Source: Lentilactobacillus raoultii
Lineage (GTDB): Bacteria > Bacillota > Bacilli > Lactobacillales > Lactobacillaceae
Assembly: GCF_900411375.1 (NCBI RefSeq)
Contig: NZ_LS422988.1
Coordinates: 35,029-99,028 of the forward strand
Length of the DNA: 64,000 nt
Direction: 5' to 3'
Shown: positions 53,712-62,580 of the stretch, one piece after another
How positions within the stretch are numbered: position 1 is the stretch's first letter
How the letters are laid out: every line of letters starts with the position of its first letter
Notes under the pieces: model-generated
Databases searched by the model: none
The model's input: the letters and a program-made list of their open reading frames with translations, nothing else
What the model was told of the DNA's origin: nothing
Made by a program: the position numbers and the translations under genes

Positions 53712-55232
53712 ATGGAAAAACCGCATCAAATTAAAACAAGCGGTCTGGTCTTGATGATTATTTCAACCATCTTTGGTTTTGCCAACACGACTGTCGCTTA
53801 CGAACAAATGGGGTATGCCAGTATTATTTGGTATGTCTTGGCAGCTGTCTTCTTCCTGTTGCCAAGCTCACTAATGTTTGCGGAATATGGCGCCACCTTT
53901 AAAGATGCCCATGGCGGTATTTATTCCTGGTTGGCAGGTTCGATTGGTGAAGAGTGGGCGTTTATCGGGACCTTTATTTGGTTGTCATCCTGGATTATTT
54001 GGATGACTTCAACGGCCTCCAAAGTCTGGATCCCCTTTTCGACGACCCTCTTTGGCCATGATCAGACCCAAAGTTGGGGAATCGCCGGGTTAAATTCCAA
54101 TCAGGTCATTGGCATCTTAGCTATTCTATGGATTCTGACAATTACTTGGTTTGCTGTCCGGGGAATGGATTCAATCGCGCGAATCGCCTCGATTGGTGGT
54201 ATCTTTACGATTCTTTTAAATGTTATTTTTGGGCTTGCCAGTTTAATGATCCTTTATTTAAACGGTGGTCACTTTGCCCAACCAATTCACGGCTTAACAA
54301 GTTTTATTCAGTCACCTAATCCGCAGTTTCAATCGCCAATCACATTGATTTCCTTTATTGTTTATGCAGTCTTTGCCTATGCTGGAACTGAATCGATGGG
54401 TGGCGTGACTGATAATATGGATCGGCCGGAAAAAACGTTTCCGCGTGGTCTGATTATCTCAGCATTGATTATTACGCTTGCCTATTCGCTGACGATTTTT
54501 CTTTGGGGAATTAGTACTAATTGGCAACGGGTTCTAGGTAACAATCAGGTCAATTTGGGAAATATCACGTATGTGTTGATGAACAATCTTGGTTATGCTT
54601 TAGGAAGCGGTCTGCATTTGTCTGGTACCGGCAGTGCCTTTTTGGGCAGTCTATTTGCCAGGTTTGCCGGTTTGGGGATGTTTATCGGCTACGTTGGATC
54701 ATTCTTTGTCCTCGTCTATTCACCGCTTAAATCATTTATTATGGGGTCTAATCCCAATTTTTGGCCAAAGAGAATGACGCAGCTTAATCAAAAAGGGATG
54801 CCGGCTTTTGCAATGTGGACGCAAGCCGCCGTTGTGGTTGTCATTATCTTCTTCGTCAGTTTTGGTGGTTCCAGCGCCCAACAATTTTACGTAATCCTGA
54901 CGAACATGGGAAACATTTCAACTTCGTTTCCGTATTTGTTTTTGATTGCTGCGTTTCCATTCTTTAAACGTAAGCGAAATCTCCAACGCCCGTTTGAAAT
55001 TTATACCAATCGGCGTTGGACAGATATCATCGTCGGTGTTGTTTTATTCGTTCTGGCCGCTGGCATCGGCTTTACAGCCATTGCCCCCGTTTTAGCTCAT
55101 GATTATGAAACTGCCTTTTGGACAGTCATCGGGCCGATTTTCTTCGGCTTTGTTGCTTGGGCGTTTCTTCAATATCAGAATCGAAAGAAAAATCGGGCCC
55201 AAAATTTGGTTAAGAATTCAGATAACGAGTAA
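53712..55232 (+). CDS. APC-superfamily transporter, YjeM/glutamate-GABA type
   Basis: 506 residues, about 12-14 membrane segments. Starts TSGLVLMIISTIFGFANTTVAYEQMGYASI, typical of YjeM. Internal markers: FAEYGATFKDAHGGIYSWL, FAYAGTESMGGVTDNM and RPEKTFPRGLI. The family belongs to glutamate/GABA antiporter-like carriers; the physiological substrate of YjeM is uncertain. No decarboxylase gene is adjacent. Confidence 0.88.
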   Translation: MEKPHQIKTSGLVLMIISTIFGFANTTVAYEQMGYASIIWYVLAAVFFLLPSSLMFAEYGATFKDAHGGIYSWLAGSIGEEWAFIGTFIWLSSWIIWMTSTASKVWIPFSTTLFGHDQTQSWGIAGLNSNQVIGILAILWILTITWFAVRGMDSIARIASIGGIFTILLNVIFGLASLMILYLNGGHFAQPIHGLTSFIQSPNPQFQSPITLISFIVYAVFAYAGTESMGGVTDNMDRPEKTFPRGLIISALIITLAYSLTIFLWGISTNWQRVLGNNQVNLGNITYVLMNNLGYALGSGLHLSGTGSAFLGSLFARFAGLGMFIGYVGSFFVLVYSPLKSFIMGSNPNFWPKRMTQLNQKGMPAFAMWTQAAVVVVIIFFVSFGGSSAQQFYVILTNMGNISTSFPYLFLIAAFPFFKRKRNLQRPFEIYTNRRWTDIIVGVVLFVLAAGIGFTAIAPVLAHDYETAFWTVIGPIFFGFVAWAFLQYQNRKKNRAQNLVKNSDNE

Positions 55233-55348
55233 TTTGCATAACATTAAAAGCATTCGTAATTGCGGATGCTTTTTGTATTAAGGCTCACTTAAGTTCCAAT
55301 CGTTAGACTATCACTTAATCATTAAGTTAATTGACAAGGAGCCTTCAT

Positions 55349-56122
55349 ATGCAAACAAACAACTATTCCATAACTACAAACTTATTTAAGCAAGTTCGGC
55401 TGTCACTATTGGTTTCGGTGAATTCGCCCAGACAGGCAACGGCTTTAAAACCAATCTTAGCAGCAACAGTTGCCAAGATTAAGCAACAATTCAACTACTA
55501 TGATCGGCTGTTTTCACCAGAAAAAACCGATTTATTAATGACCCAATTATCGGCTGGTGATCTCCGCCCCTTATTTAAAAATCAAAATTTCCAAAAGATT
55601 TATTCGATTGCGACTCGGGCAAAGTTAATGACAAATGGTTACTTTGACGCATTCTATGATGGCCGATATCAGCCAACTAATTTAGTCAAAGGCTGGGTTG
55701 TTAAGCAAATTTTTGCTAAGTTGAAGTTGATGATGGGTCCTGTGATTAAAGGTGGTTTGATTGAAGCGGATGGCATTGTTCAAACAGCCGTTACAAGCGG
55801 GGTTACCTATCAATGGCCGGTTCGGACTGAGGATGCTTTAACAAAGCGGGACTTGTTGACAAGTTATCCAATTCAAAATGACAGTCTTGTCTCTGTCACC
55901 GCCCAATCTTTAAGGCGACCGCAAAGTTCAATTAAGCAATTAGTGATCACTGACCAGCAGATGCTTAAAGCGGTGATTTGGGCGACTGCCGGGATAAATG
56001 CTGGAACAGGCAAATTTCTAAGGTTGATTAAGCAGCATCAACTTAGTGGTTTGCTGGTTGATCGAGCACTTGGGGTGATCTGGTTTAATCACGGTCAATT
56101 GAGATCGCAACAGGCATCGTAA
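55349..56122 (+). CDS. Degenerate ApbE-like protein
   Basis: 257 residues from the ATG at 55349 (RBS AAGGAG). The N-terminal half follows ApbE order: YDRLFSPEKTDLLMTQLSAG (substrate-proximal region), TNGYFDAFYDGR and TNLVKGWVVKQIF, the equivalent of PSGLVKGWAV. The later motifs are lost: no GG-D-flavin loop, no SG-x-YER segment and no D-P-T-G Mg site. FMN transfer seems unlikely. It overlaps in theme with the intact apbE at 48044. Confidence 0.65.
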   Translation: MQTNNYSITTNLFKQVRLSLLVSVNSPRQATALKPILAATVAKIKQQFNYYDRLFSPEKTDLLMTQLSAGDLRPLFKNQNFQKIYSIATRAKLMTNGYFDAFYDGRYQPTNLVKGWVVKQIFAKLKLMMGPVIKGGLIEADGIVQTAVTSGVTYQWPVRTEDALTKRDLLTSYPIQNDSLVSVTAQSLRRPQSSIKQLVITDQQMLKAVIWATAGINAGTGKFLRLIKQHQLSGLLVDRALGVIWFNHGQLRSQQAS

Positions 56123-56161
56123 AACGTGGCGTGCTAAACTATGGCTAGAGAGGTGAAACAG

Positions 56162-56821
56162 ATGGCTGAGATTAATCCGATGCCACTCTACCAACGGATG
56201 TTGGCTGAAATGGGGCCGCAGCATTGGTGGCCGGCTGAAACGAAAATGGAAATTGTGATTGGCGCCATTTTGGTTCAAAATACCAATTGGAAAAACGTGG
56301 ACTTGGCACTGCAAAATTTGCGTCAGGCAACTCAACTTAATCCCAAGCGCATTCTAAAGCTTTCGAATTCTCAGTTGCAGCAATTGATCCGGCCAAGTGG
56401 ATTTTACGTTCATAAAGCTAAAAGTCTCTTTGAAGTTTTAGCGTGGTTTGACAGATATGACAATCAGTTTTCAGAAATTGTTAATCAATATAGTCGAGCA
56501 AAATTGCGCCAAGCGTTGTTGAACTTGACCGGAATCGGTGAAGAAACGGCGGACTCACTGTTGGTTTACGTTTTTGATCAGCCGGTTTTTATTGCAGATA
56601 AGTATGCGCGGAATCTGTTTCAGTTTTTAGGCTATCAAAATATTAATACCTATGCCAAATTAAAACGGCGAATTAAATTGCCATCAAACTTTAAAAGCCA
56701 GGATGCAAAGGAGTTTCACGGTCTAATTGATGAATTCGGTAAGCAAGTTAAAACAAACGACCAGTTTAAGCAGAGCTTTTTAAATGGCTTTTCGTTGAGG
56801 AAGCAGACCAGTTTGGGGTAG
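56162..56821 (+). CDS. HhH-GPD endonuclease III-like DNA glycosylase without Fe-S cluster
   Basis: 219 residues from the ATG at 56162 (RBS GAGAGGTGA); ATG 56141 lacks an RBS. Core motifs: EIVIGAILVQNTNWKNVDLAL, the helix-hairpin-helix LTGIGEETADSLLVYV and the catalytic Asp in VFIADKYARNLF. The lysine that EndoIII uses for lyase chemistry reads E in GIGEETAD, and the C-terminal four-Cys cluster is absent. This fits a monofunctional glycosylase of the Mig/EndoIII-related group. It lies 39 bp after the ApbE-like gene. Confidence 0.87.
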   Translation: MAEINPMPLYQRMLAEMGPQHWWPAETKMEIVIGAILVQNTNWKNVDLALQNLRQATQLNPKRILKLSNSQLQQLIRPSGFYVHKAKSLFEVLAWFDRYDNQFSEIVNQYSRAKLRQALLNLTGIGEETADSLLVYVFDQPVFIADKYARNLFQFLGYQNINTYAKLKRRIKLPSNFKSQDAKEFHGLIDEFGKQVKTNDQFKQSFLNGFSLRKQTSLG

Positions 56822-56914
56822 AATTTAATTCGATGACAGTCTTTTTGACAGTTTGATCAGAAGATCTATCATCGAATGGAATAAGACTATCGTGTTGAAT
56901 GAGGAGGAAAAAGC

Positions 56915-57649
56915 GTGACAATTAAAGATAAAGTTGTTGTCATTACCGGTGCTTCTAGTGGAATTGGCAAAGCAACTACGGAAGTTTTGGCAAAAGCCGG
57001 TGCAAAAGTGGTCATTGGTGCTAGGCGGAAAGATCGGTTGGCTGAACTGGCCGGCGAATTTCCGGCAGGCCAGGTTTTGTATCAAGTCACTGACGTCACT
57101 GATCGTCAAAGCGTTCAAAACTTGGTTGATTTGGCTAAATCAAAATTTGGCAGGGTAGACGTTTTGTACAATAATGCCGGTTTGATGCCGATTTCTCAAC
57201 TGGCCGAATTAAAAGTGGCCGAGTGGGACCGAATGATTGACGTCAACATTAAAGGTGTTCTGTACGGAATTGCTGCTGTGTTGCCGACGATGATTCAGCA
57301 AAAGCAGGGTCACATCATTACGACTGATTCGGTGGCCGGTCACATTGTGCATCCCGGCACGGCCGTTTATGCCGGCACTAAATATGCCATCCAGGCAATT
57401 ATGGATGGCTTGCGTCAGGAACAAATTGCCAACCACATTAAAACCACGATGATTTCACCCGGTGCCGTTGACACGGAGCTTTATAGCACCATCAGTGATG
57501 ATGCAACGCGGGCGCAAGTTCAAAAGGATGAAAAGGAAAATGGCCTGTCACCGATTGACGTTGCCAATGCAGTTGCTTATGCAATCGATCAACCGGATAA
57601 GGTGGCCATCAATGAGGTGCTGCTACGGCCAAGGAGCCAGGAGCGATAG
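56915..57649 (+). CDS. Short-chain dehydrogenase/reductase
   Basis: 244 residues, start GTG 56915 after GAGGAGG. Classical SDR: cofactor loop TGASSGIGKAT, RRKDRL (NADP preference), NNAGLMP, catalytic Ser in TTDSVAGHI and Tyr/Lys in YAGTKYAIQ, then ISPGAVDTEL. Substrate unknown; the subgroup reduces small ketones, aldehydes or sugars. Monocistronic. Confidence 0.92.
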   Translation: MTIKDKVVVITGASSGIGKATTEVLAKAGAKVVIGARRKDRLAELAGEFPAGQVLYQVTDVTDRQSVQNLVDLAKSKFGRVDVLYNNAGLMPISQLAELKVAEWDRMIDVNIKGVLYGIAAVLPTMIQQKQGHIITTDSVAGHIVHPGTAVYAGTKYAIQAIMDGLRQEQIANHIKTTMISPGAVDTELYSTISDDATRAQVQKDEKENGLSPIDVANAVAYAIDQPDKVAINEVLLRPRSQER

Positions 57650-57709
57650 TCACCACTAATCAACGTTAAATTGTCCATGTCTCTTTTTTGAAATAACTGT
57701 TTTAGCAAA

Positions 57710-57750
57710 TCAACTTACCGACTAGTTTAAATTCGGTAAGTTTTTTTCGT
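57710..57750 (+). terminator. Terminator after the SDR gene
   Basis: ACTTACCGA pairs perfectly with TCGGTAAGT around CTAGTTTAAAT, followed by TTTTTT. Confidence 0.93.
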
Positions 57751-57883
57751 TTTTCGAGATTATTTTTTAAATAATTGAAAAGAATTTACAGGAATCCGTT
57801 TACATTTCTTAAATTTAATTTTAAGATGAAGACATGCGTTTTTTAAATTGAAAAGATGATTCACTTTAGAGAGGATGTTTTAT

Positions 57884-58741
57884 TTGAGTACGTTGCTGTT
57901 ATTACTACCCGCGTTGGGCTGGGGATTATTGCCACCAGTCGTTGCCAAAATTGGCGGTAAACCGGCCAATCAAATTTTTGGCACTGCTGCCGGGCTGTTG
58001 TTAGCCAGTTTAGTGGTCTTTGTGGTAGTTCGGCCCACTACTGATTTAAAAAGCTTTTTACTGGCTGGATTGGCCGGTGCTTTTTGGATTGCCGGTCAGG
58101 TTGGTCAATACATTGGCTATAAAAAAATTGGAGTTTCAACAACCATGCCGATTTCAACCGGCTTGCAGTTAATCGGCACTTCGCTGATTGGCGTGTTCAT
58201 TTTTGGCGAATGGTCAACCGGCATTGAAAAAATGGCTGGGATCAGTGGAATTGTCTTACTAATCATTGGCATTTGGCTGACCTCCATTAAAGACAAAGGG
58301 AGTCAGGGAAATCGAAAAGAATTGACCGGCACAATTATCATGCTGATTTTTACGACAATTGGTTATTGTGTGTATGAATCAATCCCTAAAGGGTTCCAAA
58401 GTTCCGGTATCGCGATTTTCTTACCTGAATCAATTGGGATGTGTGTTGGGGTTCTAATCTATTTATTGTTTAGTGGCCAAATGAGCGCATTTAAAGAGAA
58501 GACCAGTTGGTTGAACAGTCTTGGTGGAATCGTCTTTTCCTTTGCGGCTGTGTCATACATCTATTCGGTTCGCTACAATGGGGTCAATACGGCGTTCATT
58601 GTTTCTCAATTATCGGTTGTGATTTCAACCTTAGGCGGCATGCTGGTCATGCACGAATCCAAGAGCAAACGTGAATTAACCCTCACCTTAGTCGGCTTGG
58701 TTTTGATCATTAGTGGTGCATTTGTGACATCTGTCTTTTAG
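57884..58741 (+). CDS. GRP-family sugar uptake permease (GlcU/RbsU-like)
   Basis: 285 residues, ten membrane segments of the drug/metabolite transporter fold; start TTG 57884 is better spaced from AGAGAGG than ATG 57875. Markers: LLPALGWGLLPPVVAKIGG, FWIAGQVGQYIGYKKIGVSTTMPISTGLQLIGTSL and FGEWSTGIEK. The family takes up glucose or ribose by proton symport. No kinase gene is adjacent. Confidence 0.9.
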   Translation: MSTLLLLLPALGWGLLPPVVAKIGGKPANQIFGTAAGLLLASLVVFVVVRPTTDLKSFLLAGLAGAFWIAGQVGQYIGYKKIGVSTTMPISTGLQLIGTSLIGVFIFGEWSTGIEKMAGISGIVLLIIGIWLTSIKDKGSQGNRKELTGTIIMLIFTTIGYCVYESIPKGFQSSGIAIFLPESIGMCVGVLIYLLFSGQMSAFKEKTSWLNSLGGIVFSFAAVSYIYSVRYNGVNTAFIVSQLSVVISTLGGMLVMHESKSKRELTLTLVGLVLIISGAFVTSVF

Positions 58742-58785
58742 TGAGCGAATAGGAATTAACCGCTTAGCTTCGCTCACTTTCATAA
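58741..58785. repeat. Solo, diverged copy of the 35.9-kb repeat core; also a hairpin
   Basis: GAATTAACCGCTTAGCTTCGCTCACT follows the core GAATTAACCGCTTGATTACGCTCACT of the tandem block, with three differences. GTGAGCGAA (58741-58749) pairs with TTCGCTCAC (58769-58777), so the copy also forms the end of the permease transcript. Confidence 0.65.
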
Positions 58786-58791
58786 AACCCC

Positions 58792-58819
58792 TTGTCAACT
58801 AAATTAACAATGCTATAAT
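58792..58819 (+). promoter_or_regulatory. Strong promoter for a small RNA
   Basis: TTGTCA (58792-58797), 16-bp spacer, extended -10 TGCTATAAT with consensus TATAAT at 58814-58819. Predicted start is about 58826. Confidence 0.8.
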
Positions 58820-58825
58820 AAGCAT

Positions 58826-59026
58826 TAATTGGGGGATAAATTTGATGCTATTGGCAGTGGGGGCGCTCAATGGCTGATGATGTTGTGACATTAATCATGA
58901 TTAAGCCGTTGAGTGTTAAAATAGCCAATGATTTGGTAGTATTATGCAATTTGAAACTGAAATAATATCCTTCAACCAAATGAATAGAGATCGGAACATC
59001 CTTCAATATCAACCGATCTCTTTTGT
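58826..59026 (+). ncRNA. Candidate small structured RNA (about 200 nt)
   Basis: Three consecutive hairpins. First: ATTGGC (58850-58855)/GCCAAT (58924-58929) enclosing CGCTCAATGGCT (58864-58875)/AGCCGTTGAGTG (58904-58915). Second: ATTTGGT (58931-58937)/ACCAAAT (58975-58981) enclosing TATTAT/ATAATA. Third: the terminator. Two tiny ORFs lie inside: an RBS-led 10-codon frame (MLLAVGALNG) and a 31-codon frame from ATG 58870 (MADDVVTLIMI...). A structured regulatory RNA or the relic of a type I toxin gene are both possible. Confidence 0.6.
58985..59026 (+). terminator. Terminator of the small RNA
   Basis: AGAGATCGG (58986-58994) pairs perfectly with CCGATCTCT (59013-59021), followed by TTTGTT. Confidence 0.88.
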
Positions 59027-59045
59027 TATAGATTGATAGTCGCTA

Positions 59046-59100
59046 GGTGCAAAAAATCGCCGGACAAGTCGTTCGACGATTTTTTGCACCTTTATTTTAT
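59046..59100 (-). terminator. Terminator of the guaD-permease operon
   Basis: GTGCAAAAAATCG pairs perfectly with CGATTTTTTGCAC; it stands just after the permease stop codon on the minus strand. Confidence 0.9.
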
Positions 59101-59105
59101 TAACA

Positions 59106-60509
59106 TCATTTGTTCGAGGTTGCCAGTTTTGAATTCGTTGCTTTTACTTTGGTGGTAGCTGCTGCCGGCTTTTCAGCGGCTTCACTTTCCGGGCGATGAT
59201 CACCCATCACCAGATTTAAAATAATCGCACTGATTGCCGCAATGGTAATCGGCGATCCCAGAAGGTATTGAATCATTTGAGGAGTACTGTTAACCAAGTG
59301 GCTTGGTACCAGAATAACGGCCATTGTTAAAACAATTGGAATGCCCAAGATATAAATTGAGCTTTCATTAGTATCAAGATAACGAATAACGTTTAAACCG
59401 TTCAACATAATGATGACACAGATGATTGAGAAGATACCACCAATTACCGGTGCGGGAACGGCGGATAAGAACGCTGACAGTTTACCGAAGAAACCAAGTA
59501 TCATGAACCAGATACCAGCCGAAACAAAGACACGGCGGCTAGCCACCCCAGTAATTGAAATGACCCCGGCATTGGTTGAATAGCCGGTCATCGGAGTTGT
59601 TCCAAGCAATGCGGCGAAGAAACAGCTAAGACCTTCACCGATAATTCCTTGATTCCACTGTTTCTTAGAAATCTTTTCACCAACGACCGCACTCATTGCG
59701 AACCAGGTCCCAGTCGTTTCAGTTGTTAGCACCATGTAGATGACAATGAAGGTCAGGATTGCCGGTAATGAAAAATGGAAGCCATAGTGTAGGGATGTAA
59801 ATTTCGGCAGACTAAACCATGGCGCATTGTTAACGGATGACCAGTCAAAACGGCCCATGAACGAAGCCGCAATAGTACCGGCAATAAGCGCGATGATAAT
59901 CGAACTAACTCGGAATAGTCGTTGCAGTTGAGGAATTCGAATGCCAATTGTGATCGCCAGTAGCATCACAGCTCCAGTGATTGCAGCAATCTCAATGTTT
60001 TGACCGGCATTACCGGTAGCCTTAAAGATATTATCGTTTAAAGCTGATGGTAAAAGAGAAAGTCCAACACAGGTAATGATCGTGCCACCAACCAGTGCGG
60101 GTACCAGGGTATTAATAATTTTCTGATAAATTCCGGATAATCCCAAGAGAACCAATAAAACGGCACCGATAATCAGTGAACCTAACACGGTGGCCATGCC
60201 GCCATGGGGACCACCGTTAGCTAAATAAACGCCGGCAACCGCACCGATTGGGACAAAGGATGGCCCTTGAGAAACAGGCAGCTTCATAAAGAATTTAGTT
60301 TGAAGAATGGTGCCAATACCACAAGCTAAGAAAGCGGCCTGCAGGAAACCGGTTTTTTGGACGACACTCATTGACAATAAGCCGGCAATAATCAATGGTG
60401 GGACATAGACATCCATTGCTAAAACGTGTTGCAATCCCAAAAGACCTGATTGAAAATAGGAAACTTTATCTTCTGGACCATAAAGTAAACCATTATCTTT
60501 GCGTTTCAT
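59106..60509 (-). CDS. NCS2-family xanthine/uracil-type permease
   Basis: 467 residues, about 12-14 membrane segments. Markers: FQSGLLGLQHVLAMDVYVPPLIIAG at the start, KLPVSQGPSFVPIGAV, GTTPMTGYSTNAGVISITGVASR and an Ala/Lys-rich C-terminal tail. The start overlaps the end of guaD by 17 bp, so translation is probably coupled. In view of its partner, guanine or xanthine is the likely substrate. Confidence 0.9.
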   Translation of the reverse strand: MKRKDNGLLYGPEDKVSYFQSGLLGLQHVLAMDVYVPPLIIAGLLSMSVVQKTGFLQAAFLACGIGTILQTKFFMKLPVSQGPSFVPIGAVAGVYLANGGPHGGMATVLGSLIIGAVLLVLLGLSGIYQKIINTLVPALVGGTIITCVGLSLLPSALNDNIFKATGNAGQNIEIAAITGAVMLLAITIGIRIPQLQRLFRVSSIIIALIAGTIAASFMGRFDWSSVNNAPWFSLPKFTSLHYGFHFSLPAILTFIVIYMVLTTETTGTWFAMSAVVGEKISKKQWNQGIIGEGLSCFFAALLGTTPMTGYSTNAGVISITGVASRRVFVSAGIWFMILGFFGKLSAFLSAVPAPVIGGIFSIICVIIMLNGLNVIRYLDTNESSIYILGIPIVLTMAVILVPSHLVNSTPQMIQYLLGSPITIAAISAIILNLVMGDHRPESEAAEKPAAATTKVKATNSKLATSNK

Positions 60510-61872
60510 GTTGACCTTCCTTTACGAGTTTTCCTTGAACAAAAACCTGGTTAATTGTGGCTTTTGTTGTGTGATAGATGAGTTTTTCAAAAATTTGATC
60601 GGGGGTTTGAGGATAGAAAACCGGAAATGGCGCTTTGACAACCTGGAAATCAGCTAAGTAGCCGACTTTGATTTGGCCAGCTTTTAAATGAAGACTCGTT
60701 GCACCGCCAACGGTTGCCAAGTAAAAAGCGTTTTTAGCGGTGATGGGCGCAGTTGAGGTGCCACGCTTTTCCGGCGGTAATTGCCGATCGACGCCATCAT
60801 GCAGTAAGCGTGATGAAATAATTGCTTGATTCATATTACGATAAAGGCTTGGTGAATAGCCACCCGAAATGTCGGTTCCCAAACCAACTTTGTTCTCTTG
60901 AGCTAATAGTTGACTAACTGGTAATATCGCATTGCCAAAATAGGCGTTTGAAATGGGGCAGTGGGCAATTGCAACGCCACGTTGTTTGAATAGGTTGAGA
61001 TCTGTTTGGTTCAACAAGGTACCATGGGCCATGACGGCTTTATCCGTTAACAGGCCAAAGTGATCTAAAACGGCCGCGTCACGCATATGGTAGTGACTTA
61101 AGGCATAGCCATCCTCCCAATCACTTTCACTACAGTGCGACTGGATTGGCAGATCGTATTTTTTAGCCAAGTCACCTAGACCACTCAGTGAAGCCGGTGT
61201 ACAGCTTGGGACAAATCTTGGCGTAATGACTGGGGTTTGCGGTAAAGCAGCGGTTTGGTTCAAGTCGGTTAACTGATGGATGAATTTTTCAGTGTTGTTA
61301 ACTGCTTGAGTAGCGGATGCATCCCGGTAGTAAGTCGGTGTTTGCTGCGGATTGTCCATGGCGACTTGACCAATAAAGCCCCGTTGTTGATGATGAATAC
61401 AAGCTTTTGCCAATTCGAGATTGGCTTGATTGTGAATTGTCCCAAAATAAAGTGCCGAAGTGGTACCGTTGGCGATCAATTCCTGAACCAGGTTATTATA
61501 AACGGTTTTGGCAAACGCAACGTCTTGATATTTGGCTTCCAAGGGGAAAGTATACGTGTTCAACCATTCGTTGAGTGGTTGATCCAAGGCAAGACCGGCA
61601 TTGGGCCACTGTGGCGCGTGGACGTGTAAATCAATAAAACCTGGCAACAAATAGTTGTTATCTTGAAGTGTCACTAAGCGATCCTGTTGTGCTGCCTGTT
61701 CTTTAACTGAAAGAAAATCCGGATCGTCTTCATCGAGCAAACGGCTAATGTAGCCTTGATGATCGATGCAGATGAGTTGTCGGGGATGCAGTGAAATGGC
61801 GTCAGGCCCTAGTGATGTGATGGTTGGGCCATCAATAACTGTTGAAAATTGAATAAAACTCACCTCGATCAA
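60493..61872 (-). CDS. guaD: Guanine deaminase
   Basis: 459 residues, amidohydrolase superfamily. Zinc and active-site landmarks: HVHAPQWPNAGLALDQPLNEWL (first HxH, guanine deaminase subgroup), IQSHCSESDWE, AHGTLLNQTD and GLGTDISGGYSPSLY. It hydrolyses guanine to xanthine and ammonia. It forms an operon with the NCS2 permease. Two ACACGAAC boxes lie upstream (61885-61900 and 62000-62013), the same core as before guaB, suggesting common purine control. Confidence 0.93.
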   Translation of the reverse strand: MIEVSFIQFSTVIDGPTITSLGPDAISLHPRQLICIDHQGYISRLLDEDDPDFLSVKEQAAQQDRLVTLQDNNYLLPGFIDLHVHAPQWPNAGLALDQPLNEWLNTYTFPLEAKYQDVAFAKTVYNNLVQELIANGTTSALYFGTIHNQANLELAKACIHHQQRGFIGQVAMDNPQQTPTYYRDASATQAVNNTEKFIHQLTDLNQTAALPQTPVITPRFVPSCTPASLSGLGDLAKKYDLPIQSHCSESDWEDGYALSHYHMRDAAVLDHFGLLTDKAVMAHGTLLNQTDLNLFKQRGVAIAHCPISNAYFGNAILPVSQLLAQENKVGLGTDISGGYSPSLYRNMNQAIISSRLLHDGVDRQLPPEKRGTSTAPITAKNAFYLATVGGATSLHLKAGQIKVGYLADFQVVKAPFPVFYPQTPDQIFEKLIYHTTKATINQVFVQGKLVKEGQHETQR

Positions 61873-61884
61873 AATTAATCAGTT

Positions 61885-62013
61885 AAAACACGAACTTTAT
61901 TTTAAAAGAAAAACTAATAATTCGTTTTACTGTATAGCGGTAATTATAAACTGACAATCGTTTTTCTTCAACACGAAAATCAAAATTGGTTTTAATTCTA
62001 ATGTTCGTGTTTT
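61885..62013 (-). promoter_or_regulatory. Purine-box-like sites before guaD
   Basis: AAAACACGAACTTTAT (61885-61900) and, in the opposite orientation, AATGTTCGTGTTTT (62000-62013), forming a long inverted pair. A weaker copy (ACACGAAAAT) lies near 61970. The guaD promoter should be inside this region. Confidence 0.55.
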
Positions 62014-62418
62014 GAGGCCGTTTAGTATTGACCTAATATTTTTAATTCAGATTACCGGGATGTCACCGTTTAACCTGGCTTAAAAAAGGAACAATCGGAT
62101 GCTTGTCAATTTTAATTAAAAAAGATGGTTAGATTTTTTCTAACCATTTGCTAATTTTACTAAGTGAGCTATTCTATTACCAACTAAAACTTAAGGAGTT
62201 AAAAAAAATCCCCCAATCCCCAACAGTGGGTCAATGTTTGCAAAAATTGGGCTTAGTGATCGAATGACTTAAATTGTGACTATGTAATTGTTGAGCTCTT
62301 TTAAAAATTGACTAATCAAAAGCGTCGATCATCCCGCTGCTGGGTTGGTCGGCGCTTTTGATTGGATAAGCACTTTAGAAACGAACGACTTGAATTTCAA
62401 TGATTTAATGGTTAGTTA
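62014..62418. other. Gene-free region with two hairpins
   Basis: ATGGTTAG-ATTTTT-CTAACCAT (62125-62148) is a perfect symmetrical hairpin that could be an operator. A strong terminator-like stem AATCAAAAGCG-CGA/TCG-GCTTTTGATT lies at 62316-62366. Between them is an RBS-like TAAGGAG (62190-62196) with no normal start codon behind it. A short transcript is possible; I cannot name it. Confidence 0.5.
62316..62368. terminator. Orphan terminator-like stem
   Basis: AATCAAAAGCG pairs with CGCTTTTGATT, with CGA-CCC/GGG-TCG inside. On the minus strand it would end the 53-aa ORF transcript starting at 62580. Confidence 0.75.
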
Positions 62419-62580
62419 TCAGGGATGTGAATGATTGCTCAACTGATTATCAAAATAAATAGATTGGCGTTTCGGCTGATAGCCGCTATGCCGACACTCC
62501 CAATAAAGGTAACCCTCAATTACCAACCCGACACAAATGCTTAGGAGACAGAAAATTACAATCTCAACTAAAACCGTCAT
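62419..62580 (-). CDS. Small membrane protein (53 aa)
   Basis: ATG at 62580 after AAGGAAGGGG, stop TGA at 62419-62421. One N-terminal hydrophobic helix (VLVEIVIFCLLSICVGLVI) and a polar, aromatic tail (YLYWECRHSGYQPKRQSIY). A strong RBS and downstream terminator support expression. It lies upstream of the guaD region and downstream of a TetR gene on the same strand. No family recognised. Confidence 0.7.
   Translation of the reverse strand: MTVLVEIVIFCLLSICVGLVIEGYLYWECRHSGYQPKRQSIYFDNQLSNHSHP

Noticed and set aside
62190..62265. Small gene with RBS TAAGGAG and ATC start
   Set aside because: Only 19 codons, non-standard start and no signal for translation other than the RBS; weaker than the case at 42630.
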